A stretch of DNA of 64,000 bases from Bordetella parapertussis. Its GTDB lineage: Bacteria; Pseudomonadota; Gammaproteobacteria; Burkholderiales; Burkholderiaceae_A. The stretch lies in assembly GCA_945877235.1 (NCBI GenBank), contig CAMCRF010000001.1, forward strand, positions 124,001 to 188,000, written 5' to 3'. The notes under the pieces were generated by a model. It was not told where the DNA came from. It saw nothing but the letters and a program-made list of their open reading frames with translations, and made no database searches. Both the position numbers and the translations under genes were made by a program. Positions 39,496 through 50,284 of this stretch are shown here, in pieces; the first letter of the stretch is position 1, and each line of letters starts with the position of its first letter.

Positions 39496-41904
39496 AATCA
39501 GCTTGGAAGCCGTCTCGTGGTTCCTTTCGAGGAGCTGCGCATGACGGACGTCGACGCGGTCGGCGGCAAGAATGCCTCACTCGGAGAAATGATCAGTCAG
39601 TTGGCTGCAGCCGGCGTTCAGGTTCCCGGTGGTTTTGCTACCACCGCACATGCCTTTCGTGAATTCCTGCTTCACGGCGGCTTGGGCGATCGCATCGCCA
39701 AGCGGCTGGAGGGTCTCAATACCGAAGATGTTCGCGCGCTGACCGCCTGTGGCTCTGAGATTCGTCAATGGATTGTTGAGACCCCTCTGCCTCCAGCGCT
39801 TGAATCGGAAATCCGTGCGCACTACGACCGCATGGTCCAAGGTGACACCGGGTTGTCGCTTGCCGTTCGCTCCTCGGCCACTGCGGAGGACCTACCCGAT
39901 GCGTCCTTTGCCGGGCAACAAGAGACTTACCTGAATGTGGTTGGCATTGAGGACGTGCTCGACAAAATTCGTCATGTCTTTGCCTCGCTCTACAACGACC
40001 GGGCCATCAGTTATCGGGTACACAAAGGCTTCACCCATGCCGAGGTTGCGCTCTCTGCTGGTATTCAGCGCATGGTCCGCTCAGATCTTGGTGCCGCGGG
40101 GGTTATGTTCACCATGGACACCGAGTCAGGATTTGACCAGGTGGTGTTCATTACCAGCTCATACGGGCTTGGTGAGACGGTGGTGCAAGGAGCAGTCAAC
40201 CCAGATGAGTTCTACGTTCACAAGCCCATGCTGGCTGCCGGGAAGTTCCCCGTCATTCGCCGTCAGATTGGCAGCAAGCTGCTCAAAATGGTCTTCGCAT
40301 CCCCCGAGGAAAAGGCCGCGAGCGGACGATCGGTAGTCACCGTAGATGTCCCGCAAGACGCTCGCAATCGGTATTCGCTAACCCACGAACAGACCGTTGA
40401 GCTCGCCCGCTACGCCGTGATCATCGAGAAGCACTATGGCCGTCCAATGGATATTGAGTGGGGCCTAGATGGACGGGATGGCAAGCTCTTTATCCTTCAG
40501 GCTCGCCCAGAGACCGTAAAGTCTCAACAATCCAAAGCAGATCGACAGCAGCGTTTTAAGCTCAAGGGTCATGGCCAGGTCCTGGCCTCCGGCCGTGCCA
40601 TCGGTCAACGCATCGGCTCAGGGCCAGTCCGCGTGATTGCCGATGCAAGCGAGATGGAGCGCGTGCAGCCCGGCGATGTACTGGTAACGGATATGACGGA
40701 TCCGAACTGGGAGCCAGTCATGAAACGGGCCGCGGCCATTGTGACCAATCGGGGTGGGCGTACCTGTCATGCGGCCATCATTGCCCGGGAATTGGGCATT
40801 CCCGCTGTTGTTGGGTGTGGCGATGCCACCGATCGCGTGCAAGATGGCGCGCTGGTGACCGTCTCCTGTGCAGAGGGCGACACCGGGAATGTTTATGAGG
40901 GCCTGCTCGAGACAGAGGTGTCCGAGGTTGAGACTGGGGAGCTCCCGAATATTCCGGTCAAGATCATGATGAACGTGGGCAACCCACAGCTCGCCTTCGA
41001 TTTCCAGTCCATACCCAATGCCGGTGTTGGGCTTGCGCGGCTTGAATTCATCATCAACAACAACATCGGTGTGCATCCCAAGGCCATTCTCGACTACCCG
41101 GCCGTGGACCCCGATCTCAAAGCCGCCGTGGAGCGCATTGCGCGCGGTCATGCCTCCCCACGCGATTTCTTCATTGACCGACTTGCCGAGGGGGTAGCAA
41201 CAATCGCCGCTGCCTTCTGGCCCAAGCCTGTCATTGTGCGTATGTCTGATTTCAAGTCCAACGAGTATCGCAAGCTGATTGGCGGCTCGCGTTACGAGCC
41301 AGAGGAAGAGAACCCCATGCTCGGTTTCCGGGGCGCCTCGCGCTACATTGCGGAGGACTTTAGAGACTGCTTTGAGATGGAGGTCACCGCGCTCAAGCGC
41401 GTGCGTGAAGACATGGGTCTTACCAACATGGAGATCATGGTTCCTTTCGTGCGAACGGTCTCAGAGGCGCGAAAGGTCAATGAGCTCCTCGCCGCCCATG
41501 GACTCGCACGCGGCAGCGGTGCGAACGATCAAGGGCAGGGGGGGCTCAAGCTCATCATGATGTGTGAGCTTCCCTCTAACGCCCTTCTCGCCGATGCGTT
41601 CCTTGACCACTTTGACGGATTCTCGATTGGGTCAAACGACCTCACGCAGCTGACACTCGGACTCGATCGAGATTCTGGCTTGGTTGCAGCACTCTTTGAT
41701 GAGCGGGATGCCGCAGTCAAAAAGCTGCTGGAAATGGCGATTGCGGCCTGCAACGCCCGCGGCAAGTACGTGGGTATCTGTGGCCAGGGCCCATCAGACC
41801 ACCCAGACCTTGCCCGGTGGCTGATGGACCAAGGGATTCAGTCGATTTCTCTGAATCCCGATACCGTGATCGATACCTGGCAGACGCTCGCGTCTACTGA
41901 ATGA
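39493..41904 (+). CDS. ppsA: Phosphoenolpyruvate synthase
   Basis: PpsA converts pyruvate and ATP to PEP, AMP and phosphate, the entry to gluconeogenesis from three-carbon substrates. The 803-residue protein has an N-terminal nucleotide-binding domain ([12 protein letters not shown], then [20 protein letters not shown]), the swivelling phosphohistidine domain with His426 in GGRTCHAAI preceded by the regulated Thr, and a C-terminal PEP-binding barrel ([15 protein letters not shown]). The ATG has AGGGGAG six bases upstream. It is paired with ppsR and converges on the solute-binding protein gene with an 11-base overlap. Confidence 0.98.
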   Translation: MNQLGSRLVVPFEELRMTDVDAVGGKNASLGEMISQLAAAGVQVPGGFATTAHAFREFLLHGGLGDRIAKRLEGLNTEDVRALTACGSEIRQWIVETPLPPALESEIRAHYDRMVQGDTGLSLAVRSSATAEDLPDASFAGQQETYLNVVGIEDVLDKIRHVFASLYNDRAISYRVHKGFTHAEVALSAGIQRMVRSDLGAAGVMFTMDTESGFDQVVFITSSYGLGETVVQGAVNPDEFYVHKPMLAAGKFPVIRRQIGSKLLKMVFASPEEKAASGRSVVTVDVPQDARNRYSLTHEQTVELARYAVIIEKHYGRPMDIEWGLDGRDGKLFILQARPETVKSQQSKADRQQRFKLKGHGQVLASGRAIGQRIGSGPVRVIADASEMERVQPGDVLVTDMTDPNWEPVMKRAAAIVTNRGGRTCHAAIIARELGIPAVVGCGDATDRVQDGALVTVSCAEGDTGNVYEGLLETEVSEVETGELPNIPVKIMMNVGNPQLAFDFQSIPNAGVGLARLEFIINNNIGVHPKAILDYPAVDPDLKAAVERIARGHASPRDFFIDRLAEGVATIAAAFWPKPVIVRMSDFKSNEYRKLIGGSRYEPEEENPMLGFRGASRYIAEDFRDCFEMEVTALKRVREDMGLTNMEIMVPFVRTVSEARKVNELLAAHGLARGSGANDQGQGGLKLIMMCELPSNALLADAFLDHFDGFSIGSNDLTQLTLGLDRDSGLVAALFDERDAAVKKLLEMAIAACNARGKYVGICGQGPSDHPDLARWLMDQGIQSISLNPDTVIDTWQTLASTE

Positions 41905-43039
41905 CTTTCACCAGCTCACGCTTGCCACCCTTGTAGGTGAAGAGCGTGAGCGTACCGCCCACTATGTCGCCTTTCTCATCGAAGGCGATTGGGCCGGTGA
42001 CGCCGTCCATTTTGAGGCTCGCCAGCGCGGGCAGGACCTTTGCGGGTTCTACAGAGTTCGCTTTCTTTATGGCCTCTGCCAGCGCCATGGTGGCGTCATA
42101 GACATAGGGCGCATAGAGCTGCACCTCTACCCCCATTTCCTTTTTAAAGCGCTCGCGGAATGCTTTGTCTCTCTGGGCGTATTTGCCTGTAACGCCGCCC
42201 GCCTCAGCGCAGTAGACCTGGTTGTCGCCCAGCCCATCGCCTGCGAGCTTGGGCAGCGCAGCGGTACAGAGGCCGTCTCCGCCCATCACCTTGGTGCTGA
42301 GCCCGAGCTGTTTCATTTGACGAATCATGGGCCCCCCAACTGCGTCCATGCCCCCATAAAAAATAATGTCAGGCTTTTTGCCCTTGAGGCTCGTGAGAAT
42401 TGCCATGAAGTCAGTGGCTTTGTCGTTGGTGTACTCGCGCGCAATGACCTTGCCGCCGGCTGATTGCACGCCCTTGGCGAACTCGTCGGCCACACCCTGA
42501 CCATATGCAGTTCTGTCGTCAATGACGGCAATGGATTTGCCCTTGAGCTCTGTGACCGCATAGCGCCCCAAGACCCCGCCCAGTCGCACATCGTCTGCCA
42601 CAACACGGAATGCCGTCTTAAAGCCTTGGCGGGTGTACTTCGGGTTGGTTGCCGAGGGGGAAATCTGCGGAATGCCTGCGTCGTGATACAGGCGGGAGGC
42701 TGGAATCGTGGTGCCCGAGTTGAGGTGTCCAATGACGCCAACAACCTTGGCATCGATGAGCTTTTGTGCGACCGGCGTGGCCTGCTTGGGCTCAGCCCCG
42801 TCGTCCTCGCTCACCAGTACGAATTGAACAGGGGCACCAGCGATTTTGATGCCCGCCTTGTTGAGGTCTGCAACGGCGAGTTTTGCGCCGCCCTCGTTGT
42901 CTTTGCCGAGGTGGGCTTGGTTGCCTGTCATGGGGGCGACGTGACCAATTTTAACGGTGATCGTCTGGGCGGTGGCAGATGCAGCGAAAACGGCTGAGAC
43001 CGCAGCGGCGCTAAGCGAGGCCTTCAACTGGGTACGCAT
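41894..43039 (-). CDS. Branched-chain amino acid ABC transporter substrate-binding protein (LivJ/LivK-like)
   Basis: A 381-residue periplasmic binding protein of type I fold. A signal peptide of about 24 residues ([11 protein letters not shown]) is followed by [30 protein letters not shown], the LivJ/K-type opening, then [24 protein letters not shown], where Ser/Thr side chains bind the amino-acid backbone. It lacks a lipobox. Substrate specificity is uncertain: leucine-type amino acids, or other amides, are possible. No permease or ATPase genes are adjacent, so the partner transporter is elsewhere. AGGAGTGA precedes the ATG. It converges on ppsA. Confidence 0.92.
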   Translation of the reverse strand: MRTQLKASLSAAAVSAVFAASATAQTITVKIGHVAPMTGNQAHLGKDNEGGAKLAVADLNKAGIKIAGAPVQFVLVSEDDGAEPKQATPVAQKLIDAKVVGVIGHLNSGTTIPASRLYHDAGIPQISPSATNPKYTRQGFKTAFRVVADDVRLGGVLGRYAVTELKGKSIAVIDDRTAYGQGVADEFAKGVQSAGGKVIAREYTNDKATDFMAILTSLKGKKPDIIFYGGMDAVGGPMIRQMKQLGLSTKVMGGDGLCTAALPKLAGDGLGDNQVYCAEAGGVTGKYAQRDKAFRERFKKEMGVEVQLYAPYVYDATMALAEAIKKANSVEPAKVLPALASLKMDGVTGPIAFDEKGDIVGGTLTLFTYKGGKRELVKVIQ

Positions 43040-43090
43040 GTGATGTCACTCCTGTAGTGGGGTTATCCGGTGCATAAAATCTACTCCGAA

Positions 43091-43546
43091 TCATGCCCTT
43101 CGGGTGACATCTCGCACGAGTCGCTGCTTCTCACGCTGCCACTCGCGTTCTTTCTCTGTTGCTCGCTTATCGTGCTGACGTTTGCCTTTGGCAAGACCAA
43201 CTTCCAGCTTGATTCGCCCCCGGCTGTAGTGCAAGTTCACCGGGATTAGGGCGTAGCCCGCGCGCTCCACCTTGCCGATGAGTTTGGCAATCTCCTCGCT
43301 CTTCATCAGCAGCTTTCGGGTGCGCACTGGATCGGGCTGTATGTGGGTCGATGCGGTTGGAAGCGGGGAGATATGGCAGCCGATGAGAAACAATTCAGCC
43401 TGACGAATCACGACATAGGCCTCTTTGAGCTGAACACGCCCTGCTCGAATGGCCTTAGCCTCCCAACCCTCCAAGACGAGGCCCGCCTCCATGCGGTCCT
43501 CAATGAAGTAGTCGTGGAATGCCTTCTTGTTATCGATGATCGACAT
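43091..43546 (-). CDS. smpB: SsrA-binding protein SmpB
   Basis: SmpB carries tmRNA to stalled ribosomes for trans-translation, whose tagged products go to ClpXP. The 151-residue protein has the OB-fold core ([31 protein letters not shown], given by parts) and the basic C-terminal tail ([20 protein letters not shown]) that mimics codon-anticodon in the decoding site. No ssrA gene is in the window. It diverges from ratA across 11 bp, and no ribosome binding site is visible upstream of its ATG (43546). Confidence 0.97.
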   Translation of the reverse strand: MSIIDNKKAFHDYFIEDRMEAGLVLEGWEAKAIRAGRVQLKEAYVVIRQAELFLIGCHISPLPTASTHIQPDPVRTRKLLMKSEEIAKLIGKVERAGYALIPVNLHYSRGRIKLEVGLAKGKRQHDKRATEKEREWQREKQRLVRDVTRRA

Positions 43547-43551
43547 AAAAT
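43524..43551 (+). promoter_or_regulatory. Possible ratA promoter giving a leaderless mRNA
   Basis: TTCTTG at 43524-43529 and TAAAAT at 43546-43551 are 16 bases apart. Transcription would then begin at about 43558, the A of the ratA ATG. On the opposite strand TATACG lies just before the smpB ATG, giving the same possibility. The -35 match is weak. Confidence 0.35.
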
Positions 43552-43557
43552 GCGTAT

Positions 43558-44007
43558 ATGGCTGAGGTAGTGAAAACCGTTCTGGTTCCGTATTCCGCTC
43601 ACGAGATGTTCAATCTCGTGTCGGACGTGGGGGCGTATCCCGACTTTTTACCATGGTGCGGAGGAACCTCCGTAGAACCGCAGGCGGACGGCTCTCGCTT
43701 GGAGCAGGTTCAGATCGCCTTCAAGGGCTTGCGGCAGTCGTTCACCACTCGAAATCGTCATCTGCCGGGTGAGCGTATTGACATGGCGCTTCACGATGGG
43801 CCTTTTAAGGCGCTCTCGGGCGCTTGGGTCTTCGTTCCGCTGAATGACCGCGCCTGCAAGGTGAGCTTCTCGCTGACTTATCACTTCTCGTCAAAGCTTC
43901 TTGAGAAGCTGGTTGGACCCGTTTTTGAGCAGATCACGACCAGTTTCGTTGATGCATTCGTGCAAAGGGCAGACACGCTTCATGGAACCGCAGCTGGGCC
44001 CCGTTAG
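43558..44007 (+). CDS. ratA: RatA/Coq10 START-like domain protein
   Basis: A 149-residue protein of the polyketide-cyclase/START fold, like E. coli RatA and mitochondrial Coq10. It shows the [27 protein letters not shown] opening (by parts) and the C-terminal helix [25 protein letters not shown]. coli RatA was proposed to block 70S assembly, while Coq10 relatives bind ubiquinone, so the toxin label is doubtful. It forms the usual pair with rnfH, overlapping it by 26 bases, and diverges from smpB. Confidence 0.93.
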   Translation: MAEVVKTVLVPYSAHEMFNLVSDVGAYPDFLPWCGGTSVEPQADGSRLEQVQIAFKGLRQSFTTRNRHLPGERIDMALHDGPFKALSGAWVFVPLNDRACKVSFSLTYHFSSKLLEKLVGPVFEQITTSFVDAFVQRADTLHGTAAGPR

Positions 44008-44320
44008 CCTGCTTTTGGCAGGCCCGCAGGGTATCGTGTCTCAGTCCTGGGTCTTTACACCTGGCATGACGGTGGCGTCGCTGCGTGCCCAGTCCAACCT
44101 CCTTCCCGAGCTCGCTCAGGCCTGGGATGCCGGGCTTGTGCGGGCCCGCTTTGGATCTGTCGTCGAGGACCAGCAGGCCCTTGAGCCCTGGGATCGCATC
44201 GACCTCGTCAGAGCGCTCCTGGCGGATCCCAAGGAGGCTCGTCGAAAGCGGGTGGAGTCACTCCGAGCGCAACGGGCGCGGCAGGGGCAGACTGACCGAT
44301 GGACCAAGAACCGAGGGTAG
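43982..44320 (+). CDS. rnfH: RnfH family protein (RatB, ubiquitin-like fold)
   Basis: A 112-residue member of the RnfH/UPF0125 family with a beta-grasp fold ([18 protein letters not shown], then ARFGSVVEDQQALEPWDRIDLVRALLADPKEARRKR by parts). The LEPWDRIDLVRALLADPKEARR block is the family signature. Its function is not established; it is named for association with the Rnf complex in some species, but no rnf genes are here. The start inside ratA (ATG 43982) gives a 26-base overlap. The C-terminal tail is Arg/Gln-rich. Confidence 0.9.
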   Translation: MEPQLGPVSLLLAGPQGIVSQSWVFTPGMTVASLRAQSNLLPELAQAWDAGLVRARFGSVVEDQQALEPWDRIDLVRALLADPKEARRKRVESLRAQRARQGQTDRWTKNRG

Positions 44321-45856
<1,536 letters not shown>

Positions 45857-45862
45857 GGCCGT

Positions 45863-47482
45863 ATGACCCACGACAAGATTCTGATCCTGGACTTTGGGTC
45901 TCAGGTCACACAGCTCATCGCACGGCGGGTGAGAGAGGCGCATGTCTATTGCGAGGTTCATCCCTGCGATGTAACCGAGGATTGGCTCCGCGCATACGCT
46001 GCAGGAGGGCATCTTAAGGGCATCATTCTCTCGGGAAGCCATGCCAGCGTCTATGAAGAAACGACTGATCGGGCCCCGGCGTTGTGTTTTGAGCTCGGCA
46101 TCCCGGTACTGGGTATTTGCTACGGCATGCAGACCATGGCCCAGCAACTGGGTGGCCGCGTCGAGACGGGCCACAAGCGTGAGTTCGGTTATGCAGAGGT
46201 GCGTGCACGAGGGCACACGGAGCTGCTGCGAGACATTCAAGACTTTGTCACCCCTGAGGGCCATGGAATGCTCAAAGTCTGGATGAGCCACGGTGACAAG
46301 GTGAGCGAGCTCCCCCCGGGTTTCAAACTCATGGCCTCAACCGAGAGCTGCCCTATTGCAGGAATGGCAGACGAGCGTCGCCGTTTCTATGCGGTTCAGT
46401 TCCATCCCGAAGTGACACACACAGCTCAAGGCCGTGCCCTGCTCGAGCGCTTTGTGTTGGGCATCTGCCAAGCTCAGCCGGATTGGATCATGCGAGACCA
46501 CATCACCGAGGCGGTTTCCCATATCCAAAGACAGGTGGGCGACGAGGAGGTGATACTGGGCCTCTCTGGCGGGGTCGACTCCTCAGTGGCGGCTGCACTG
46601 ATTCACCGGGCAATTGGAGACCAGCTCACCTGTATTTTTGTTGATCATGGCCTGCTGCGCCTCCACGAGGGCGATGCCGTCATGGAGATGTTCAGTGGTC
46701 GGCTGCATGCACGCGTCATTCGTGTCGATGCGAGCGAGCGCTTTCTGCGAGAGCTTTCGGGTGTCAGTGAGCCCGAGGCCAAAAGAAAAATCATCGGCCG
46801 GCTCTTCGTCGATGTATTCAAAGAAGAGGCTGCAAAGCTCAAAGCGGCAGGGAAGGGCCATAAAGGCGCCACTTTCTTGGCCCAGGGCACCATTTACCCC
46901 GATGTTATTGAATCCGGCGGGGCGAAGACAAAAAAGGCGGTCACCATCAAGAGCCATCACAATGTGGGTGGACTGCCCGAGCAACTGGGTTTAAAGCTTC
47001 TGGAGCCTTTGCGAGACCTCTTCAAAGACGAGGTGCGTGAGCTGGGTGTGGCGCTTGGCCTGCCGCATGACATGGTCTACCGCCATCCGTTTCCAGGGCC
47101 CGGTCTGGGGGTGCGCATTCTGGGTGAGGTCAAACAGGAATATGCCGATCTGCTTCGGCATGCAGATCACATCTTCATCGAAGAGCTTCGTAACACGATG
47201 GACCCATCAACGGGCCGCTCCTGGTACGACCTCACCAGCCAAGCGTTTGCCGTGTTTCTGCCCGTCAAGAGCGTTGGGGTGATGGGTGATGGTCGCACCT
47301 ATGACTACGTGGTGGCTTTACGTGCGGTGATCACCTCCGACTTCATGACAGCGGACTGGGCTGAACTGCCGTATCCGCTTCTGAAGAAGGTCTCCAGCCG
47401 AATCATCAATGAGGTGCGAGGAATTAACCGTGTCACGCTGGATATCAGCTCGAAGCCCCCAGCGACGATTGAGTGGGAGTAG
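45863..47482 (+). CDS. guaA: GMP synthase (glutamine-hydrolysing)
   Basis: GuaA aminates XMP to GMP using glutamine and ATP. The 539-residue protein has the class I amidotransferase domain (1-200) with the nucleophile Cys86 in GICYGMQ and the later His-x-Glu in FHPEV, the ATP-pyrophosphatase domain with the P-loop SGGVDSS, and the dimerisation domain ending [16 protein letters not shown], the conserved C-terminus. It lies directly after guaB. In relatives tadA follows; here vapBC intervenes. Confidence 0.98.
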   Translation: MTHDKILILDFGSQVTQLIARRVREAHVYCEVHPCDVTEDWLRAYAAGGHLKGIILSGSHASVYEETTDRAPALCFELGIPVLGICYGMQTMAQQLGGRVETGHKREFGYAEVRARGHTELLRDIQDFVTPEGHGMLKVWMSHGDKVSELPPGFKLMASTESCPIAGMADERRRFYAVQFHPEVTHTAQGRALLERFVLGICQAQPDWIMRDHITEAVSHIQRQVGDEEVILGLSGGVDSSVAAALIHRAIGDQLTCIFVDHGLLRLHEGDAVMEMFSGRLHARVIRVDASERFLRELSGVSEPEAKRKIIGRLFVDVFKEEAAKLKAAGKGHKGATFLAQGTIYPDVIESGGAKTKKAVTIKSHHNVGGLPEQLGLKLLEPLRDLFKDEVRELGVALGLPHDMVYRHPFPGPGLGVRILGEVKQEYADLLRHADHIFIEELRNTMDPSTGRSWYDLTSQAFAVFLPVKSVGVMGDGRTYDYVVALRAVITSDFMTADWAELPYPLLKKVSSRIINEVRGINRVTLDISSKPPATIEWE

Positions 47483-47510
47483 AATACACACATCTGAGTA
47501 CACACATGGG
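47480..47510 (+). promoter_or_regulatory. vapBC promoter/operator region with direct repeats
   Basis: TACACACAT occurs at 47485-47493 and again at 47499-47507, a 14-base period, in the 33-base gap before vapB. TAGAAT at 47480-47485, overlapping the guaA stop, could be a -10 box. VapBC complexes repress their own promoter by binding repeats in this position, so the repeats are a plausible autoregulatory operator. GGGG at 47508-47511 serves as the vapB binding site. Confidence 0.45.
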
Positions 47511-47515
47511 GTCTC

Positions 47516-47779
47516 ATGCCTACGCTCACCACCCGCGTCTTTACCAACGGAAATAGTCAGGCCGTCCGCATTCCGGCAGAGTTTCGCCTAGATACCGACA
47601 AAGTGAGCATCTCACGGACCGAAGCTGGGGATCTCGTTATTCATCCTTTGCAGGCCGAGCGCGGAGCGGCTCTTATGGCGGCCCTCAGAGGCGTGGGCGA
47701 GGCAGATGCCTCCTATGTCGCTGTCTTGGAGGCCGAGCGTCACAGTCCCGAGCCAGCTCAAGATCGCGAGTCGCTTTGA
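47516..47779 (+). CDS. vapB: VapB-type antitoxin (AbrB/SpoVT fold)
   Basis: An 87-residue antitoxin. The N-terminal half (TRVFTNGNSQAVRIPAEFRL) is a swapped-hairpin AbrB/MazE-like DNA-binding domain; the C-terminal half, beginning around residue 45, is charged and would wrap the toxin. It neutralises VapC and, with it, represses the operon. The stop overlaps the vapC start (TTGA), the usual coupled antitoxin-first arrangement. It sits between guaA and tadA, which are neighbours in relatives, so the pair looks like an insertion. Confidence 0.92.
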   Translation: MPTLTTRVFTNGNSQAVRIPAEFRLDTDKVSISRTEAGDLVIHPLQAERGAALMAALRGVGEADASYVAVLEAERHSPEPAQDRESL

Positions 47780-48192
47780 TTTACCTGCTTGATACCAACA
47801 TCCTGATTTACCTTATCAAGTACCAGCCTCCTGATATTGCGCATCGCGTCGATTCACTCCCAGCAGGGTCTCAGTTGTGCATGTCATTTGTTACCTGGGC
47901 CGAGCTGCTGAAGGGAGCGGAGCGCAGCACGCGTAAGCCCGAGGTCTTGCGCCGATTGAATGCGTTAGCTCGGCAGGTTCGCGTCCTCTTTCCTAGTGGC
48001 CCGGCGATATGCGAACACTATGCGGAGCAGTTCACCCGGTTGAAGGACGCGGGTGCTCTCATCGGCGCGAATGACTTATGGATTGCGTGCCATGCCCTGG
48101 CAGAGCAGGCCACGGTAGTGACCCACAACACGAGAGAGTTCCAGCGAGTGCAGGGACTGCGCCTTGAGGACTGGGTCGTCTCTGATGCGTGA
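47776..48192 (+). CDS. vapC: VapC-type toxin, PIN-domain ribonuclease
   Basis: A 138-residue PIN-domain toxin, probably a magnesium-dependent RNase that cuts tRNA or rRNA. The acidic catalytic residues are visible: Asp6 in YLLDTNI, Glu43 in TWAELLKG and Asp100 in IGANDLWIA; the fourth position is Asn in VTHNTREF, common in this VapC/FitB subgroup. It appears intact. Translation starts at a TTG that shares TTGA with the vapB stop. The start codon is weak, consistent with keeping toxin below antitoxin. Confidence 0.92.
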   Translation: MIYLLDTNILIYLIKYQPPDIAHRVDSLPAGSQLCMSFVTWAELLKGAERSTRKPEVLRRLNALARQVRVLFPSGPAICEHYAEQFTRLKDAGALIGANDLWIACHALAEQATVVTHNTREFQRVQGLRLEDWVVSDA

Positions 48193-48198
48193 TTGGCA

Positions 48199-48663
48199 AT
48201 GAAGGATACCGACTGGATGCGCCTAGCGCTAGAGCAGGCCTCATTCGCAGCTGCAGAGGGAGAGGTTCCCGTCGGTGCTGTCGTGGTCTCTGCCTCAGGG
48301 GAGCTGCTTGCCGTGGGTCGCAATCGCCCCATCGGGCTGCATGACCCTTCCGCCCACGCCGAGATCCAGGCGCTGAGAGCGGCCGGCGAGCGGGCGGGTA
48401 ATTACCGGCTCCCAGGCGCACGGCTCTACGTGACCCTCGAGCCCTGTCTGATGTGCGCGGGCGCGATGTTTCATGCAAGGCTGGCAGAGGTGGTATTCGG
48501 AGCCTCCGACCCCAAGACTGGTGTCGCGGGGAGTGCGAGAGAGGTCTTTAGCTGGTCTGATCTAAACCACCAAACCGCTGTGCGCGGTGGCGTTCTGGCA
48601 GAGGAATGTGGCAGTCTATTAAAGGATTTTTTCGCCCAGCGCCGCACTGGACTAAAAACATGA
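48199..48663 (+). CDS. tadA: tRNA-specific adenosine deaminase TadA
   Basis: TadA deaminates A34 to inosine in tRNA-Arg(ACG). The 154-residue zinc enzyme has the cytidine-deaminase motif HAE with His53 and Glu55 in AHAEIQAL and Cys83/Cys86 in EPCLMCAGAM. I use the ATG at 48199; a TTG two codons earlier is unlikely. It is six bases after the vapC stop and overlaps the transpeptidase start by four bases. Confidence 0.95.
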   Translation: MKDTDWMRLALEQASFAAAEGEVPVGAVVVSASGELLAVGRNRPIGLHDPSAHAEIQALRAAGERAGNYRLPGARLYVTLEPCLMCAGAMFHARLAEVVFGASDPKTGVAGSAREVFSWSDLNHQTAVRGGVLAEECGSLLKDFFAQRRTGLKT

Positions 48664-49220
48664 GCTACGTTTCCGCGAGCCCCTATCACCTGGTCATCTC
48701 TGTTGCGGCTCAGCGCCTGCATGTCTACGACCTCAGCAGGACCTATCAGAACCTTCCCCCTCAGCATGAGCCAGCACGGTGGCATCCCATACAAGCGCAA
48801 TGGGTTCGGTCCTACGCCATATCCACTGCAAAGAATGGTGTGGGAAATCAGAAGGGAAGCTTTTGCACCCCGCTGGGGCGGCACCAGATCCGAGCCAAGA
48901 TTGGCGCAGGGTCTGCGTTCAATACGGTCTTCGTTGGCCGTCGCCCAACGGGTGAAATCTGGACGCCCGAGCTTGCGAATCAACATCCGAAAAGGGACTG
49001 GATTCTCACGCGCATTCTCTGGCTCTCGGGTCTAGAGCCTGGTGTGAATCGCCTTGGTGAAGTCGACACCATGCGTCGGTACGTGTACTTTCACGGAAGC
49101 CCTCCCACGGTTCATATGGGGGAACCAGGTTCCATAGGCTGCATTCGCATGCGCAACCAGGATATCGTCGATCTGTTCGACTGGGTTCCCGCAGGAACCA
49201 CAGTCCTTATTGATCACTGA
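48660..49220 (+). CDS. L,D-transpeptidase (YkuD domain)
   Basis: A 186-residue YkuD-fold protein that would form 3-3 cross-links in peptidoglycan or attach proteins to it. The active site lies at His145 in YFHGSP and Cys161 in GSIGCIRM; the usual SHGC motif reads SIGC here, a recurrent variant. A normal signal peptide or membrane helix is not obvious at the N-terminus (MSYVSASPYHLVISV), so how it reaches the periplasm is unclear. The ATG at 48660 overlaps the tadA stop (ATGA), hence coupled expression. Confidence 0.87.
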   Translation: MSYVSASPYHLVISVAAQRLHVYDLSRTYQNLPPQHEPARWHPIQAQWVRSYAISTAKNGVGNQKGSFCTPLGRHQIRAKIGAGSAFNTVFVGRRPTGEIWTPELANQHPKRDWILTRILWLSGLEPGVNRLGEVDTMRRYVYFHGSPPTVHMGEPGSIGCIRMRNQDIVDLFDWVPAGTTVLIDH

Positions 49221-49232
49221 GTGTCGAGCGTA

Positions 49233-50003
49233 TTACTTGATTTTCGCTTTGGACTTTAGCTTTTCTTGAAACTCGCCGAGGCGTCGCCGCTGAAGACTCT
49301 CACTCAGTTGGGCCTTCACTTCATCGAAGGCCGGAATCTGGGCCTTGCGAGTGTCCTCGAGCCGAATCACGTGCCATCCGAACTGGGACTGAACCGGGGC
49401 TTGCGTGGTTTCTCCCTTCTTGAGGGCGACCATGGCATCGGCAAAGGGTTTCACGAAGTTTGAAGGGCTGGCCCAATCGAGGTCGCCCCCGCGGGCGGCT
49501 GACCCCGGGTCCTTGGATTCCTTCGCGAGGTCTTCAAACTTTGCGCCCTTGCTGAGCTTTTGGATCACGGCTTTCGCGCCGTCCTCAGTCTCAACCAAGA
49601 TGTGTTTCGCGCGGTACTCGTCACCCTGCAGTTTCGAGAGGCGCTCGTACTCTGCTTTGACGTCGGACTCCTTGACTGGGTTCTTGCTCATCTCGTCTTG
49701 CACCAGGGCTTGAATCAGCACCTGCTGACGCGCTGCATCGATCTGGAACTTGAGCTCAGGCTTGGCGGGCAGGCCGCGACGCTCAGCCTCCTGCAGCAGG
49801 ATTTCACGGTCGACCAGTTCTTGCCGAACAAGTGTCGCAAGCTCTGGCGTGACGGGTTGGCCCTGCTTCTCGAGCTCTTTGAGGAACAGGTCAGCCCGCT
49901 CCTTGGGAATGGCGCGGCCATTGACGACAGCAATATTCTGGGCAAGCACGCTGCTCGAGACGACCAAAAGCAATGCTGCAACGACGGGGGAAAGACGCAA
50001 CAT
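49233..50003 (-). CDS. Periplasmic parvulin-type peptidyl-prolyl isomerase (PpiC/SurA-like)
   Basis: A 256-residue exported isomerase. A signal peptide of about 21 residues (VSSSVLA) is followed by a short SurA-N-like region and a complete parvulin domain at about 130-225 (YRAKHILVETEDGAKAV, then DPGSAARGGDLDW and QSQFGWHVIRLED). It probably helps fold exported proteins. It ends the selO-msrB-yciB-bolA-ppiC minus-strand run, its start overlapping the bolA stop by one base. It contains the domain that the ppiD product of this window lacks. Confidence 0.93.
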   Translation of the reverse strand: MLRLSPVVAALLLVVSSSVLAQNIAVVNGRAIPKERADLFLKELEKQGQPVTPELATLVRQELVDREILLQEAERRGLPAKPELKFQIDAARQQVLIQALVQDEMSKNPVKESDVKAEYERLSKLQGDEYRAKHILVETEDGAKAVIQKLSKGAKFEDLAKESKDPGSAARGGDLDWASPSNFVKPFADAMVALKKGETTQAPVQSQFGWHVIRLEDTRKAQIPAFDEVKAQLSESLQRRRLGEFQEKLKSKAKIK

Positions 50004-50284
50004 TAGACAAACTCCGAAGGGGTTCGCGCGTCGATTGAGAGCGCATGGATTCGCGCGGGCATCCAGTCGCTCAAGGCATCATACACAAGGCGGTGTCGGC
50101 CGACCCGGGTCTTTCCCTCAAAGTCAGGCGAGACGATCAGCAGCTCGAAATGACCGCCACCTGCAGCCGCTCCCGCATGCCCATGGTGCGCAGCTGAATC
50201 ATCGCGAAGCGTGAGCTCGGTGACCCGCAGGTGTGCTCTCAGTCGCGCTTCAATGGCCTCGCTGATACTCGTGGCCGCGTTCAT
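50003..50284 (-). CDS. BolA family protein
   Basis: A 93-residue protein of the BolA fold, with the pattern ISEAIEARLRAHL, a Gly/His-rich loop (HHGHAGAAAGG) and HFELLIVSPDFEGKTRVGRHRLVYDAL. BolA proteins partner monothiol glutaredoxins through an iron-sulfur cluster, the conserved His in GRHRLVY being a ligand. No glutaredoxin gene is nearby. It overlaps yciB by four bases (50281-50284) and ppiC by one. Confidence 0.93.
   Translation of the reverse strand: MNAATSISEAIEARLRAHLRVTELTLRDDSAAHHGHAGAAAGGGHFELLIVSPDFEGKTRVGRHRLVYDALSDWMPARIHALSIDARTPSEFV

Noticed and set aside
43558..44320. ratA-rnfH as a genuine toxin-antitoxin pair
   Set aside because: Both belong to widespread conserved families; RatA relatives bind ubiquinone and rnfH is not an antitoxin. 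The toxin label is historical.
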